In this document: positions 24,940 to 33,769 of the stretch, one piece after another
Layout: each line of letters begins with the position of its first letter
Position numbering within the stretch: the first letter of the stretch is position 1
Assembly (NCBI RefSeq): GCF_021390475.1
Contig: NZ_JAJUWS010000004.1
Span: 62,001-126,000, forward strand
Reading direction: 5' to 3'
DNA from: Streptomyces sp. ST2-7A
GTDB taxonomy: Bacteria > Actinomycetota > Actinomycetes > Streptomycetales > Streptomycetaceae
DNA: 64,000 bases
The notes under the pieces: generated by a model
The model's input: only the letters and a program-made list of their open reading frames with translations
What the model was told of the DNA's origin: nothing
Databases searched by the model: none
Program-made: the position numbers and the translations under genes

Positions 24940-27513
24940 ATGCCGTCCCTACCCGACCAACCGGAACCGCCCGAACCGCCCGCCCCCGGGCACGGGGGAC
25001 CGGACGGGCCGGTCCCCGGCCCGCGCCGGCGCGTCGCCCCCACCGACGGGCCGGACCTCCAGCCCCCGGCGCCCCACGGACGGCCGTCCCCCGGATGCGG
25101 GCCCCCGCCCGCACCGGGGCCGCGGCGCCGACCCGTGCCCGCCCTGGAACTCCTGGTCCACGGTGTCGGCGGGGCCACCCCGCAGGAGATGCTCGGTGAT
25201 CCGGGTGCCGTCCGCGTCACCGGTGACCGCACCGCCGCCATCCACCGCGCGGCCGAGGATCTCGTCGACCGTCCCTGGGACGACGAGCGACCGGTCCGCG
25301 AGGCGTACACCTGGTCCAACCTCACCTCGGGCAACGGCGCGCGGGCCCTGTGGCTACTGCTCCTGCCGTTCATGATCGTCAACATGGCGCACTGGATGCG
25401 CCCCGCCGCGCCCGGTCACGGCCGCTCGCACCGCTGGTACGACGTCCTCATCCGCCTCACGGCCCTCTCGTTGACGGTGCTGCTGGTCGCGGGTGCCTGT
25501 GTGGTGACCATGGACCTGCTGGCCTGGCAGTGCTTCGCCGCGCCGCTGTGCGCGGAGCGCAGCACCTGGTTCCGCTTCCTGGCCGAGTCCGGCGGCTGGT
25601 GGTCCCACCCCGGCCGTCGTCTCGCCCTGACCTCGGTTCTTCCGGTGCTGCTGGTCGGCCTGTTGTGGTGGCTCTCCCGCCGGACCTGGAGCGCCTACGA
25701 ATCCGCCTATCCGCCCGTGCGCCTGCGCGCCGACGGGGGCGGGGATGCCCAGCTCGGCCTGCCCGGTTTCTGGTACGGGAGGGGCGTGGTGGGGCGGCTG
25801 CGGGCCGCGCACACCGCCGCCGGACTCCTCACCATCGTCACGGTCCTGCTGAGCGGCTCCCTGGTCCGCGACCTGTCGCCCGGCGGCACCCGGCCCCTGC
25901 TCGTGGCCGGCCTGGTGATGGCCGCGGCGGGCGCGGTGCTGGCAGCGGTGGTCATCCGGATAGTGCTGCGCGCCGGCCGCACCGAGATCGACCGGGACGT
26001 GCGTCCGCTTCCCCGCTACGTCACCGCCCTGCCGGTGGCCTGTCTGGTGTTGCTGGTGCTCTGCCTGGCCCATTCGATGCCGGTGCGCACGGGGTTCGAG
26101 AGTTCGGGGGCCCACCCCGCCTCGTGGGGATTCCCGATCCTCACCGCGGTCCAACTCGTGTTGTCGGTCGGCCTGGCGGCAGTGGCGGTCCGCCTGCACC
26201 ACGCCGCCCCGCGCACCGATCGCGGGGTTCTCGGCGGTCTCGGCGGTCCGGCCGCCGCTCTCCTGGGCTGCGCCCTGGGCGGTGTGTTGACCGGCGGCGT
26301 GGCCGCCCGGTTCGCCGGCTGGCTCGACCCGCACTCCACCCTCGGCGGCCCCGGCGTGCTGGCCGGCCCGCCCGTCCTGCACAGTTGGCAGGCGGCGACC
26401 CTCCCGACCCTGCTGTGCGTGGTGGCCGTGCTCGCCCTGGTGGTGACGGTCCGCACCCGACTCGAGGGTCGACGGCTGACCGACGGCATCCTCGGTCACT
26501 ACCCCGACGAACACTCCCGTCCCCACGAGGTGCGCACCACGCACCTGGCCTCCGCGGTCGCCCGGGCCCGGATCACCGATCGCGCGCCGGGGATGTTCGG
26601 GACGGTGGTCGTCTCCTCGCTGCTGCTGGGCGCGGGGGCCGCGCTGGGAGCGGGGCTGACCGGGGCGACCCCGGCCCTCGCCGTCGAGGAGTGGCCCGGA
26701 CCCGTCGCCGGTTTCGCCGCGCTCTCGCAGGCGGTGGGTTCCTGGACCATGGGGATAGGGGTCGTGGTCCTGGTGGCCATGGGTCGCCGTGCCTATCGCG
26801 ACCCCGCGGCCCGCCGCACCGTGGGAATCCTGTGGGACGTGGGCACCTTCTGGCCGCGCGCCGCCCATCCCTTCGCCCCGCCCTGCTACGCCGAGCGGGC
26901 CGTGCCCGACCTGTCCTGGCGGATGGGCACCTGGGTGGACCTGACCGGCGGGCGGATCGTGATCTCCGGTCACTCCCAGGGCAGCGTCCTGGCGGCGGCC
27001 GCGGTGTGGCAGTTGGACGCGCCCACCCGAAGTCGCGTCGCCCTGCTGACCCACGGGTCCCCGCTGCACCGGCTGTACGGGCGCTGGTTCCCGCGGTACT
27101 TCGGGCCCACGGCGTTGCGCTCGCTCCGCGACGACCTGCGCTGCTGGCGCAATCTGTGGCGGGAGACCGACCCCATCGGCGGCCCGGTGCGGGTGACCGG
27201 GGACGACCCGCCGGTGGACCGGGGCGCGTTGCTGGACCCACGTCACTACGGCCGCAACCTGCTCAGCCCGCTGCCCGCGCCCCTGCTGGGGCACGGGGAC
27301 TACGCCGACGACCCCGCCTACCGGCGGGAACGGGCCCGGCTGCACGCCCTGTTGCTCGGTGGGCCCGGCGCCCCCGGCACGGACCCCGGGTCGGCTTCCG
27401 GCACCGGTCCGGGGGAAACACCGGGTGTTCCCCCGAGCCGTCGGGCGGCGGTGGACGGTGACGCCACGGTCGTCCCCGAGCCACCGGGCGGGCGGGAGGG
27501 CGGGAACCGCTGA
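24940..27513 (+). CDS. Membrane protein with a split alpha/beta-hydrolase (lipase-like) domain
   Basis: The 857-residue protein starts with a Pro-rich cytosolic head (1-65), then LELLVHGVGGATP (68-80), which looks like the first strand and oxyanion loop HGxGG of an alpha/beta hydrolase. Roughly nine or ten membrane helices follow (about 130-640). The soluble C-terminal part has GGRIVISGHSQGSVLAAAA (about 670-688), the nucleophile elbow GxSxG with its serine, and a final histidine-containing loop LLGHGDYADDPAYRRER. The two halves of the hydrolase thus flank the membrane region and may meet on the same side. A lipase, esterase or acyl-transfer role on a membrane substrate is inference. ATG preceded by GGAGGGGAG. 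Confidence 0.7.
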   Translation: MPSLPDQPEPPEPPAPGHGGPDGPVPGPRRRVAPTDGPDLQPPAPHGRPSPGCGPPPAPGPRRRPVPALELLVHGVGGATPQEMLGDPGAVRVTGDRTAAIHRAAEDLVDRPWDDERPVREAYTWSNLTSGNGARALWLLLLPFMIVNMAHWMRPAAPGHGRSHRWYDVLIRLTALSLTVLLVAGACVVTMDLLAWQCFAAPLCAERSTWFRFLAESGGWWSHPGRRLALTSVLPVLLVGLLWWLSRRTWSAYESAYPPVRLRADGGGDAQLGLPGFWYGRGVVGRLRAAHTAAGLLTIVTVLLSGSLVRDLSPGGTRPLLVAGLVMAAAGAVLAAVVIRIVLRAGRTEIDRDVRPLPRYVTALPVACLVLLVLCLAHSMPVRTGFESSGAHPASWGFPILTAVQLVLSVGLAAVAVRLHHAAPRTDRGVLGGLGGPAAALLGCALGGVLTGGVAARFAGWLDPHSTLGGPGVLAGPPVLHSWQAATLPTLLCVVAVLALVVTVRTRLEGRRLTDGILGHYPDEHSRPHEVRTTHLASAVARARITDRAPGMFGTVVVSSLLLGAGAALGAGLTGATPALAVEEWPGPVAGFAALSQAVGSWTMGIGVVVLVAMGRRAYRDPAARRTVGILWDVGTFWPRAAHPFAPPCYAERAVPDLSWRMGTWVDLTGGRIVISGHSQGSVLAAAAVWQLDAPTRSRVALLTHGSPLHRLYGRWFPRYFGPTALRSLRDDLRCWRNLWRETDPIGGPVRVTGDDPPVDRGALLDPRHYGRNLLSPLPAPLLGHGDYADDPAYRRERARLHALLLGGPGAPGTDPGSASGTGPGETPGVPPSRRAAVDGDATVVPEPPGGREGGNR

Positions 27514-27517
27514 ACGT

Positions 27518-27553
27518 CGGTGGGCCCGGCGGAATCCACCGCCGGGCCCACCG
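27518..27553. terminator. Strong terminator after the split-hydrolase gene
   Basis: A perfect 15-bp stem, 27518-27532 with 27539-27553, loop of 6 nt, beginning 5 nt after the stop codon. Confidence 0.85.
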
Positions 27554-27564
27554 ATCCGGCCCCC

Positions 27565-27586
27565 GGGAGGGTCCGCGGACCCTCCC
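27565..27586. terminator. Palindrome at the end of the beta-helix/AAA gene
   Basis: A 22-bp uninterrupted palindrome (GGGAGGGTCCG and its complement) directly next to the leftward stop codon. The loop must be opened at the centre, so it is weaker than its length suggests. Confidence 0.55.
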
Positions 27587-30067
27587 TCACGGCCGGGGCG
27601 GCAGGTCCTCCGGCACCAGCAGGGTCAGCTCCTCGGTGGTGGGCTCCGCCAACCGGGCGACCCGCCCCGCGTGCCGCTCCACCATCGCCTCGAAGGTCTG
27701 CCGGGCGGTGCGTCCGTTGCCGAAGCCCGGACCGCGCGGGATGGCGGCGAAGTACGTCATCAGCGCCGCTCCGGTCCCCCCGGCCAGGCCGTACTGCTGC
27801 TCGGCGGCCTGTTGCTCCACGATGCTCAGCAACTGACCCGGCGAGTAGTCGGTGAAGGTGATGGTGCGTGAGAAGCGGGACGCGACACCGGGGTTCACCG
27901 CCAGGAAGCGGTCCATCTCGGCGGTGTAGCCCGCGACGATGACCACCACCTCGTCACGGTGGTCCTCCATCAGCTTCACCAGGGTGTCGATGGCCTCCCG
28001 ACCGAAGTCCCGGCCCGCGTCCTCGGGGGAGAGGGCGTAGGCCTCGTCGATGAACAGGACCCCGCCGCGAGCCCGGTCGAACGCCTCCTGGGTGCGGATC
28101 GCGGTCGAGCCGATGTGCTCCCCGACCAGGTCGACCCGCGAGACCTCGACCAGATGTCCGCGCTCCAGCACGCCGAGGGAGGCCAGGATCTCGCCGTACA
28201 ACCGGGCCACGGTCGTCTTTCCCGTGCCGGGGGAGCCGGTGAACACCAGGTGCCGGCGGGCCGAGGCGGCCTTCAGCCCGGCCCGCTCCCGGCGTCGACC
28301 GACCTCGATCATGTCGATCAGCGCCCGCACCTCCCGCTTCACGGTCTCCAGGCCGATCAGGGACTCCAGTTCGCCCAGAACCTCCCCGGAATCCCGGATC
28401 ACCGGGTCGTCCGGGGTACCGGGCCCGTCGGGGTTCCCGGCGCGCGCCGGGTCCGGGGTGCCGGCGGGGCCGTTCCCGGCGGCGGCCGGGGTCCCGCCGC
28501 CTCCCCGGGGAGGCGGCAGCGCCTCGGGGGGCGGCATCAACAGACCACCGACCGCCTCTCCGCCGGCCGTGCCGGGGGCGAGGGCCGAAACCGTGTCCCG
28601 GGTTCGGCTCTCGTCGCTGCGGCACTCGCTCAACTCCGCCGAACCATCGGCCACGGCGTAACCCCCGCGCGCGCAGCGTTCGGTGCGGCACCGCCGCAGC
28701 ACCGCCCGGCTGCCCTCGGTGACGTGGAAGCCGTACCCCCGGGAATCCCCCACCCGACAGTTCTCGAAGTTCCCCCGCCCGGCGGAGACGTGGAACCCGG
28801 CCTCGGCCGATCCGGTGATCGAACAGTCGGAGACCGAGGGGTCGGCCTCCTTGCTGACGATCATCCCGGTGGTCGCCCCCCGCACGGTGCAGCCGGTCAC
28901 GGTGCCACCGCTGTCGGGGTCGCGGAACCAGACGGCGGTGCCCACGTCCTCGAAGCGGCAGGAGTCCAGTCGTACCGTCGCGCCGTCGCTCACCGAGACG
29001 GCCGAACCGCGCACGTCCCGGATCTCGCTGTCCACCACATCGGCCCGGGAACCGGAGTCCAGCACGAAGAGGGCGTCGGGGACGTCGTGCAGGTGGGATG
29101 CCTCCAGCACCACCGTCGCGCCGTCGCTCACCCACACCGCCGGATACTCGCCGGCGCCACCGGAGATCTCGCAGTGGTGCGCGTCCACATGGGTCCCCGG
29201 ATCCCACACCGACAGTCCGTTGCGGCCGAAGCCGGAGAGGGTCGAGCGCACCAGGGTCAACACGGAACGCGATCGCAGATCCACCCCGTTCTCCGGAATG
29301 TCCGAGATCGTGCCGTCGGCGAGGGTGAGCACCGCCCCACCCTCCATGGCGACGCCGTCACCGGTCGTGCCGAAGATCCGGCACTCCCCGAGGTGCGCGG
29401 TCGCCCGGTCGGCGAGCCGCACCCCCGGGCCGCGCACACCGGAGAACGAACACCTCGTGGCGTCCACCGCCGCCTCCGCGCCGGTGACCGACAGCCCCGC
29501 TCCCTCGGCGCGCTCGACGCGGCATCCCTCGAGCCGCACGTGGGCCGGGCCCTGCACCGCCACCCCCACCCGGCCGGCCGAGACGGCACACTCCTCGAAC
29601 AGGCCGCCCGCCTCCTCGGAAACCGAGATTCCCGTGCCGGCGGGATTGTCCACGGCGCATTCGCGAACGGTCGGGCGGGCCCCACCGCGCACCTCGATAC
29701 CGGCGGCCGAGGAGGTGTGGACCCGCAGTCGAACCAGTTCGGGACTGCTGTTCTCCACCAGCACGGCCGGGACGGCGACATCCTGGCCCTCCACACGCAA
29801 ACCGCTGACGGTGGCGGAGCCCCGCACGGTCAGCGGAACCCCATCGACCGGCGCGATGCGCGCGGGCGCGTCGCCGGGCTCCTCGGGCCCCCGGAGGGTG
29901 ACGGCGCGGGAGAGCACCACGTTCTCCCGGTACACGCCGGGGGAGAGGACCAACACGTCCCCGTCGGCGGCGACCGACAGCGCCTCGGCGACCGTGGGGT
30001 AGGAGGCGGTTCGCCGCCGCCAGCGGGAACTGCCGGTGTGCGTCACCTGTACGGAACCCTCTGCCAT
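27587..30067 (-). CDS. Right-handed beta-helix repeat protein fused to a CbxX/EccA/SpoVK-type AAA+ ATPase
   Basis: The 826-residue protein starts with a parallel beta-helix (about 20-505) built of repeating short turns such as [12 protein letters not shown] and [19 protein letters not shown], begun by the NosD-like [25 protein letters not shown] Pro/Gly linker (505-570) leads to the AAA+ module: [15 protein letters not shown], Walker [20 protein letters not shown] (near 605), Walker [14 protein letters not shown], sensor VVVIVAGY and the arginine region [10 protein letters not shown]. This AAA type occurs in Rubisco activase CbxX, type VII secretion EccA and SpoVK. The helix may bind a target that the ATPase remodels. 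It diverges from the encapsulin pair. Confidence 0.85.
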   Translation of the reverse strand: MAEGSVQVTHTGSSRWRRRTASYPTVAEALSVAADGDVLVLSPGVYRENVVLSRAVTLRGPEEPGDAPARIAPVDGVPLTVRGSATVSGLRVEGQDVAVPAVLVENSSPELVRLRVHTSSAAGIEVRGGARPTVRECAVDNPAGTGISVSEEAGGLFEECAVSAGRVGVAVQGPAHVRLEGCRVERAEGAGLSVTGAEAAVDATRCSFSGVRGPGVRLADRATAHLGECRIFGTTGDGVAMEGGAVLTLADGTISDIPENGVDLRSRSVLTLVRSTLSGFGRNGLSVWDPGTHVDAHHCEISGGAGEYPAVWVSDGATVVLEASHLHDVPDALFVLDSGSRADVVDSEIRDVRGSAVSVSDGATVRLDSCRFEDVGTAVWFRDPDSGGTVTGCTVRGATTGMIVSKEADPSVSDCSITGSAEAGFHVSAGRGNFENCRVGDSRGYGFHVTEGSRAVLRRCRTERCARGGYAVADGSAELSECRSDESRTRDTVSALAPGTAGGEAVGGLLMPPPEALPPPRGGGGTPAAAGNGPAGTPDPARAGNPDGPGTPDDPVIRDSGEVLGELESLIGLETVKREVRALIDMIEVGRRRERAGLKAASARRHLVFTGSPGTGKTTVARLYGEILASLGVLERGHLVEVSRVDLVGEHIGSTAIRTQEAFDRARGGVLFIDEAYALSPEDAGRDFGREAIDTLVKLMEDHRDEVVVIVAGYTAEMDRFLAVNPGVASRFSRTITFTDYSPGQLLSIVEQQAAEQQYGLAGGTGAALMTYFAAIPRGPGFGNGRTARQTFEAMVERHAGRVARLAEPTTEELTLLVPEDLPPRP

Positions 30068-30291
30068 GAAGTGTCGTGCCCCAGTCGGTCGATCGGTGGA
30101 TCAACGCGAACGCGCGTGCGCGGCCGCGGGTGATGGGGCACCACGGTAGCGCGCACCGGGCCGATGGAATGACCGGATGGCCCGGTCCCACGGGGCGGAC
30201 GGAACCCGGGGGAGACGACCATCGGTCTGCCACTCGTGACGCCGGGTCGTCGTCGATGGTGGGTGATGACGGTACCCCGGCCGGTTCCGAA

Positions 30292-30305
30292 CAATTCTCG
30301 AATTG
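30292..30305. promoter_or_regulatory. AT-rich palindrome upstream of encapsulin 1
   Basis: CAATTC-TC-GAATTG, a perfect inverted repeat in the AT-richest part of the 30068-30433 gap, 19 bases before the candidate -35 box. Probably a regulator-binding site. Confidence 0.5.
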
Positions 30306-30323
30306 CCCTTCACTTTTGAGTGA

Positions 30324-30353
30324 TTGCCTTTGTGCTTCCGGGGTCGTTACCTT
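30324..30353 (+). promoter_or_regulatory. Candidate promoter of encapsulin 1
   Basis: TTGCCT (30324-30329) with TACCTT (30348-30353) 18 nt later. The leader would be about 75 nt and holds GGAGGAAAGG (30411-30420), 13 nt before the ATG. Confidence 0.45.
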
Positions 30354-30433
30354 TTCCGTGCGATCGCGTCCCGCGTTCGCGTGCAGGGAATTCATCTCCG
30401 GCCGCGGGTCGGAGGAAAGGCGGGCATTTCATT

Positions 30434-31852
30434 ATGGTGACCTCGGTCGAACCGACATCCGAGCAGCGGACGGACCGGGCCCGGCTCAGTCTGGCGACGG
30501 AAGCCGCTCGCACGCTGGCCTCCACCACCAAGACGCCCCCGCAGATGCAGGGCATCACCTCCCGGTGGCTGCTCAAGGTGCTTCCCTGGGTTCAGGTGTC
30601 CGGGGGCGCCTTCCGGGTGAACCGACGACTCGGGCACACGCTGGGCAACGGGCGGGTGGAATTCGTCTCCACCGGCGCGCAGGTGCGGGTCGTCCCCGCC
30701 GAACTCACCGAACTGCCCCTGTTGCAGGGGTACGAGGACCCGGACGTCCTGCGGGAGTTGGCCGATGGCTGCGTCCAGCGTGATTTCGCCGCCGGTGAGG
30801 TGATCTTCGAGGCGGGCTCCGCCGCCGACTCCGTCGTCCTGGTCGCGCACGGCAAGCTCAGCCGCCGCATCAGTGGCCTCTACGACTCCGAGGTCGACCT
30901 CGGAGTGGTCGCCGACGGGGACTTCGTCGACGACCGGGTACTGGCGGAGGGGGGATCGGGGGGGCTCGGTGAGCGGAGCTTCTCCCTCGTCTCCCTGACC
31001 GGCGGCACCGTGCTCACACTGCCCCGCGACCACTTCCGCACGGTGCTGGAGCGCTCCCCCTCGCTCGCGGCCCACCTGGGGCGGGCCGCCGACTACCACG
31101 CCGGCCGCACCGAGGCGGGTGAGGCGGAGATCGAGTTGGCCTCCGGTCACCGTGGGGAGCCGGAGTTGCCGGGCACCTTCGTCGACTACGACCTGGCCCC
31201 GCGCGAGTACGAGTTGAGCGTCGCGCAGACGGTGTTGCGGGTGCACACCCGGGTGGCCGATCTCTACAACGAGCCGATGAACCAGCTCCGGGAGCAGGTC
31301 CGGCTGACGGTGGAGGCGCTGCGCGAGCGCCAGGAGCACGAGATGATCAACAGCCGGGACTTCGGGTTGTTGCACAACGCGGACCTGCGGCAGCGCATCC
31401 ACACCCGCAGCGGTCCACCCACCCCGGACGACCTCGACGAACTCCTGGCCACGGTGTGGAAGAACCCCACCGTCATGCTGGCCCACCCGAAGGCGATCGC
31501 GGCGATCGGCCGGGAGTGCACCGCCCGCGGCATCCACCCCGGCACCGTCGAGTACGCCGGTCGGCCCGTGCCCTCCTGGCGCGGGGTGCCGCTGTTGCCC
31601 TGCAACAAGATCCCGGTGAGCGAGCGGGGCACCACCTCCGTGGTGGTGATGCGCACCGGTGAACAGGACCGCGGGGTGGTCGGCCTGCACCACACCGGAA
31701 TTCCGGACGAATACCAGCCCAGCCTGTCGGTCCGTTTCATGGGGATCAACGACAAGGCCGTCATGTCCTATCTGGTCAGCGCCTACTATTCACTGGCGGT
31801 CCTCGTCCCCGACGCGTTGGGAATTCTCGAGGATGTCGAAATCGGCCGCTGA
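30434..31852 (+). CDS. Family 2B encapsulin nanocompartment shell protein, copy 1
   Basis: The 472-residue HK97-fold shell protein has the family 2 N-terminal arm [21 protein letters not shown] (residues 24-44), a first piece of capsid fold (45-95), an inserted cyclic-nucleotide-binding-like domain (about 95-215), then the body [50 protein letters not shown] and the ending [18 protein letters not shown]. The insert marks subfamily 2B. Its phosphate-binding cassette lacks the usual Arg-Ala-Ala, so cAMP binding is doubtful. Family 2B shells enclose terpene cyclases, polyprenyl transferases or xylulose kinase; no such gene is adjacent. Copy 2 follows after 317 nt. Confidence 0.93.
   Translation: MVTSVEPTSEQRTDRARLSLATEAARTLASTTKTPPQMQGITSRWLLKVLPWVQVSGGAFRVNRRLGHTLGNGRVEFVSTGAQVRVVPAELTELPLLQGYEDPDVLRELADGCVQRDFAAGEVIFEAGSAADSVVLVAHGKLSRRISGLYDSEVDLGVVADGDFVDDRVLAEGGSGGLGERSFSLVSLTGGTVLTLPRDHFRTVLERSPSLAAHLGRAADYHAGRTEAGEAEIELASGHRGEPELPGTFVDYDLAPREYELSVAQTVLRVHTRVADLYNEPMNQLREQVRLTVEALRERQEHEMINSRDFGLLHNADLRQRIHTRSGPPTPDDLDELLATVWKNPTVMLAHPKAIAAIGRECTARGIHPGTVEYAGRPVPSWRGVPLLPCNKIPVSERGTTSVVVMRTGEQDRGVVGLHHTGIPDEYQPSLSVRFMGINDKAVMSYLVSAYYSLAVLVPDALGILEDVEIGR
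31124..31443 (+). repeat. Near-identical tract shared by the two encapsulin genes (first copy)
   Basis: Matches 32821-33140. From 31124 to 31330 I count two differences in 207 bases, and from 31361 to 31443 none, with a diverged patch between. Another matching block starts at 31485 (with 33179), one difference in about 57 bases. Third codon positions are also conserved. Confidence 0.9.
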
Positions 31853-31946
31853 TCCCTTTTCCTTCCGCGCCGGAAACCCGGGCACGGGGTCGTGGGTCGC
31901 CGGGTGGGAGGCGGGCCGTCGAGTCGGGTTCTCGGCGCGGACCCCC

Positions 31947-31975
31947 GCCGGTCCGCCCCACCGGGGCGGACCGGC
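31947..31975. terminator. Hairpin between the encapsulin genes
   Basis: A perfect 13-bp stem (31947-31959 with 31963-31975, loop ACC), 95 nt after the stop of copy 1 and followed at once by the palindrome CCCCGGATCCGGGG (31977-31990). It could end or reduce transcription into copy 2. Confidence 0.65.
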
Positions 31976-32090
31976 TCCCCGGATCCGGGGCGGCCCGCCC
32001 GAACCCTCCCGCGCCATGGTCCCGGGGTCCCCATCCGCCCCGGCTCCGCTACCCGGTGCGGCGGGGGCCCGTTCCCACGCCCGCACCCGC

Positions 32091-32146
32091 TCACGTGCGT
32101 TTCCTCATGCGCGCCCGCTCACACGCGTTTTCCCATGCGCGCTTCC
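32091..32146 (+). repeat. Two 28-bp imperfect direct repeats upstream of encapsulin 2
   Basis: Units at 32091-32118 and 32119-32146, both beginning TCAC and containing CATGCGCGC. They end 23 bases before the ATG of copy 2 and might be a promoter-proximal binding site. The function is unknown. Confidence 0.55.
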
Positions 32147-32169
32147 TCATGAAAGGCATCTCGTATCCC

Positions 32170-33540
32170 ATGACCCAGCCCCTGCCGAGCAGCCTGGAGA
32201 CCACGGCCGCCCGGAATCTGGCGACCACGACCAAGACGCCCCCACAGATGCAGGGGATCTCCTCCCGGTGGTTGCCCCGACTGTTGCCCTGGGTCGACGT
32301 GCGCGGCGGAACCTACCGGGTCAACCGGCGATTGACCCATACCGTGGGCAACGGGCGGGTGGAGTTCGTCGTCTCCGGCGCGCAGGTGCGGGTCATTCCG
32401 GCCCAACTGACCGAACTGCCACCGCTGTCCGGCTTCCCCGACGGCGAGGAACTGCGCGCGCTGGCCGACCGTTGCGAACAGCGCGAGTACGCGGCGGGCG
32501 AGGACCTGGCCGTGGCCGGGGCGCCGATCACCGAGGTTCTGCTCATCGCCCACGGGAAGGTTCGACGTCTGCTGCCCGGTCCCTACGAGGGAGCCGCCGA
32601 ACTCGAGACGCTCGCCGACGGGGACCACGCCGGGGAGGGTGCCATGGTCGGCACCGATCCCGGCACCTGGCGCACGGGCCTGCGTGCCGCGACCCGCTGC
32701 ACCGTGTTGGCGCTCCCGCTGGAGGCCGTTCGACGAGTCGGCGAGGAGTTCCCGACCCTCCGCTCACACCTGGACGCCTTCACCGGGCGGGCGCTGCCCC
32801 GGCAGAACCGGCGGGGTGAGGCGGAGATCGAGTTGGCCTCCGGTCACCGTGGGGAGCCGGAGTTGCCGGGCACCTTCGTCGACTACGACCCGGCGCCGCG
32901 CGAGTACGAGTTGAGCGTCGCGCAGACGGTGTTGCGGGTGCACACCCGGGTGGCCGATCTCTACAACGAGCCGATGAACCAGCTCCGGGAGCAGGTCCGG
33001 CTGACGGTGGAGGCGCTGCGCGAGCGCGAGGAACACGAATTGATGAACAATCGCGAGTTCGGGTTGTTGCACAACGCGGACCTGCGGCAGCGCATCCACA
33101 CCCGCAGCGGTCCACCCACCCCGGACGACCTCGACGAACTGATCTCGCGCCGCCGCGGAACCCGCTACCTGTTCGCCCACCCGAGGGCGATCGCGGCGAT
33201 CGGCCGGGAGTGCACCGCCCGCGGCATCCACCCCGAACCCACCGAGGTCGCGGGGGTCATGGTCCGCTCCTGGCGGGGTATCCCGTTGTTGCCCTGCAAC
33301 AAGATCCCGATCTCGGCCGCCAACACCACCAGGGTGGTGGCGATGCGCACCGGGGAGGACGACCAGGGTGTCGTCGGCCTGCGCTGCGAAGGCATTCCCG
33401 ACGAGGTCGAGCCCTCGCTCAATGTCCGCTTCATGGGCATCGACGACCGCGCCGTGATGTCCTATCTGGTCAGCCTCTACCACTCGGTCGCCGTGCTGGT
33501 CCCCGATGCCCTCGGGATCCTGGAGGACGTCGAGATCTGA
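32170..33540 (+). CDS. Family 2B encapsulin nanocompartment shell protein, copy 2
   Basis: The paralogous shell protein, 456 residues, has the same order: arm [17 protein letters not shown] (about 18-34), inserted cyclic-nucleotide-binding-like domain (about 85-200), then the capsid body with [20 protein letters not shown] and the ending [16 protein letters not shown]. The inserted domain has diverged strongly from copy 1, and the cassette ([13 protein letters not shown]) again lacks a standard cAMP site. Two shell types could make a mixed capsid. ATG at 32170 chosen, GAAAGG 13 nt before it; an in-frame ATG at 32149 would add MKGISYP. A convergent terminator follows at 33644. Confidence 0.93.
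   Translation: MTQPLPSSLETTAARNLATTTKTPPQMQGISSRWLPRLLPWVDVRGGTYRVNRRLTHTVGNGRVEFVVSGAQVRVIPAQLTELPPLSGFPDGEELRALADRCEQREYAAGEDLAVAGAPITEVLLIAHGKVRRLLPGPYEGAAELETLADGDHAGEGAMVGTDPGTWRTGLRAATRCTVLALPLEAVRRVGEEFPTLRSHLDAFTGRALPRQNRRGEAEIELASGHRGEPELPGTFVDYDPAPREYELSVAQTVLRVHTRVADLYNEPMNQLREQVRLTVEALREREEHELMNNREFGLLHNADLRQRIHTRSGPPTPDDLDELISRRRGTRYLFAHPRAIAAIGRECTARGIHPEPTEVAGVMVRSWRGIPLLPCNKIPISAANTTRVVAMRTGEDDQGVVGLRCEGIPDEVEPSLNVRFMGIDDRAVMSYLVSLYHSVAVLVPDALGILEDVEI
32821..33140 (+). repeat. Near-identical tract shared by the two encapsulin genes (second copy)
   Basis: Partner of 31124-31443, offset 1697 bases, in the shell core region. The flanking cyclic-nucleotide-like domain and C-terminal variable loop are much less alike. 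Confidence 0.9.
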
Positions 33541-33643
33541 CACCCCGGCCGGGGGCGGGGAGGTGAACCGGGTTCCCGCGCTCGACCGGCACTCTCCCGC
33601 CCGGGTGGTTCCCCGGTCCCGCACCGTCCGCTCGTCTCCGGAT

Positions 33644-33690
33644 CCGCCCGGATCGGTCACCCCGCCCCATGGCGCGACCGATCCGGGCGG
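33644..33690. terminator. Bidirectional terminator between encapsulin 2 and the DUF6643 gene
   Basis: A perfect 15-bp stem, 33644-33658 with 33676-33690, and a 17-nt loop, in the 229-nt gap between two gene ends. Confidence 0.8.
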
Positions 33691-33769
33691 GAACGTCCGC
33701 GGGCTTCTTCTCCCGGCACCTCCCGGGTCCGTTCCCCGGTCCCACCTCCTCGCCGAGCCGGGACCGCTT

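Noticed and set aside
30434-33540. Prophage capsid genes
   Set aside because: The HK97-like fold is shared, but there is no portal, terminase or tail gene, and the family 2 arm plus the cyclic-nucleotide-like insert identify encapsulins.
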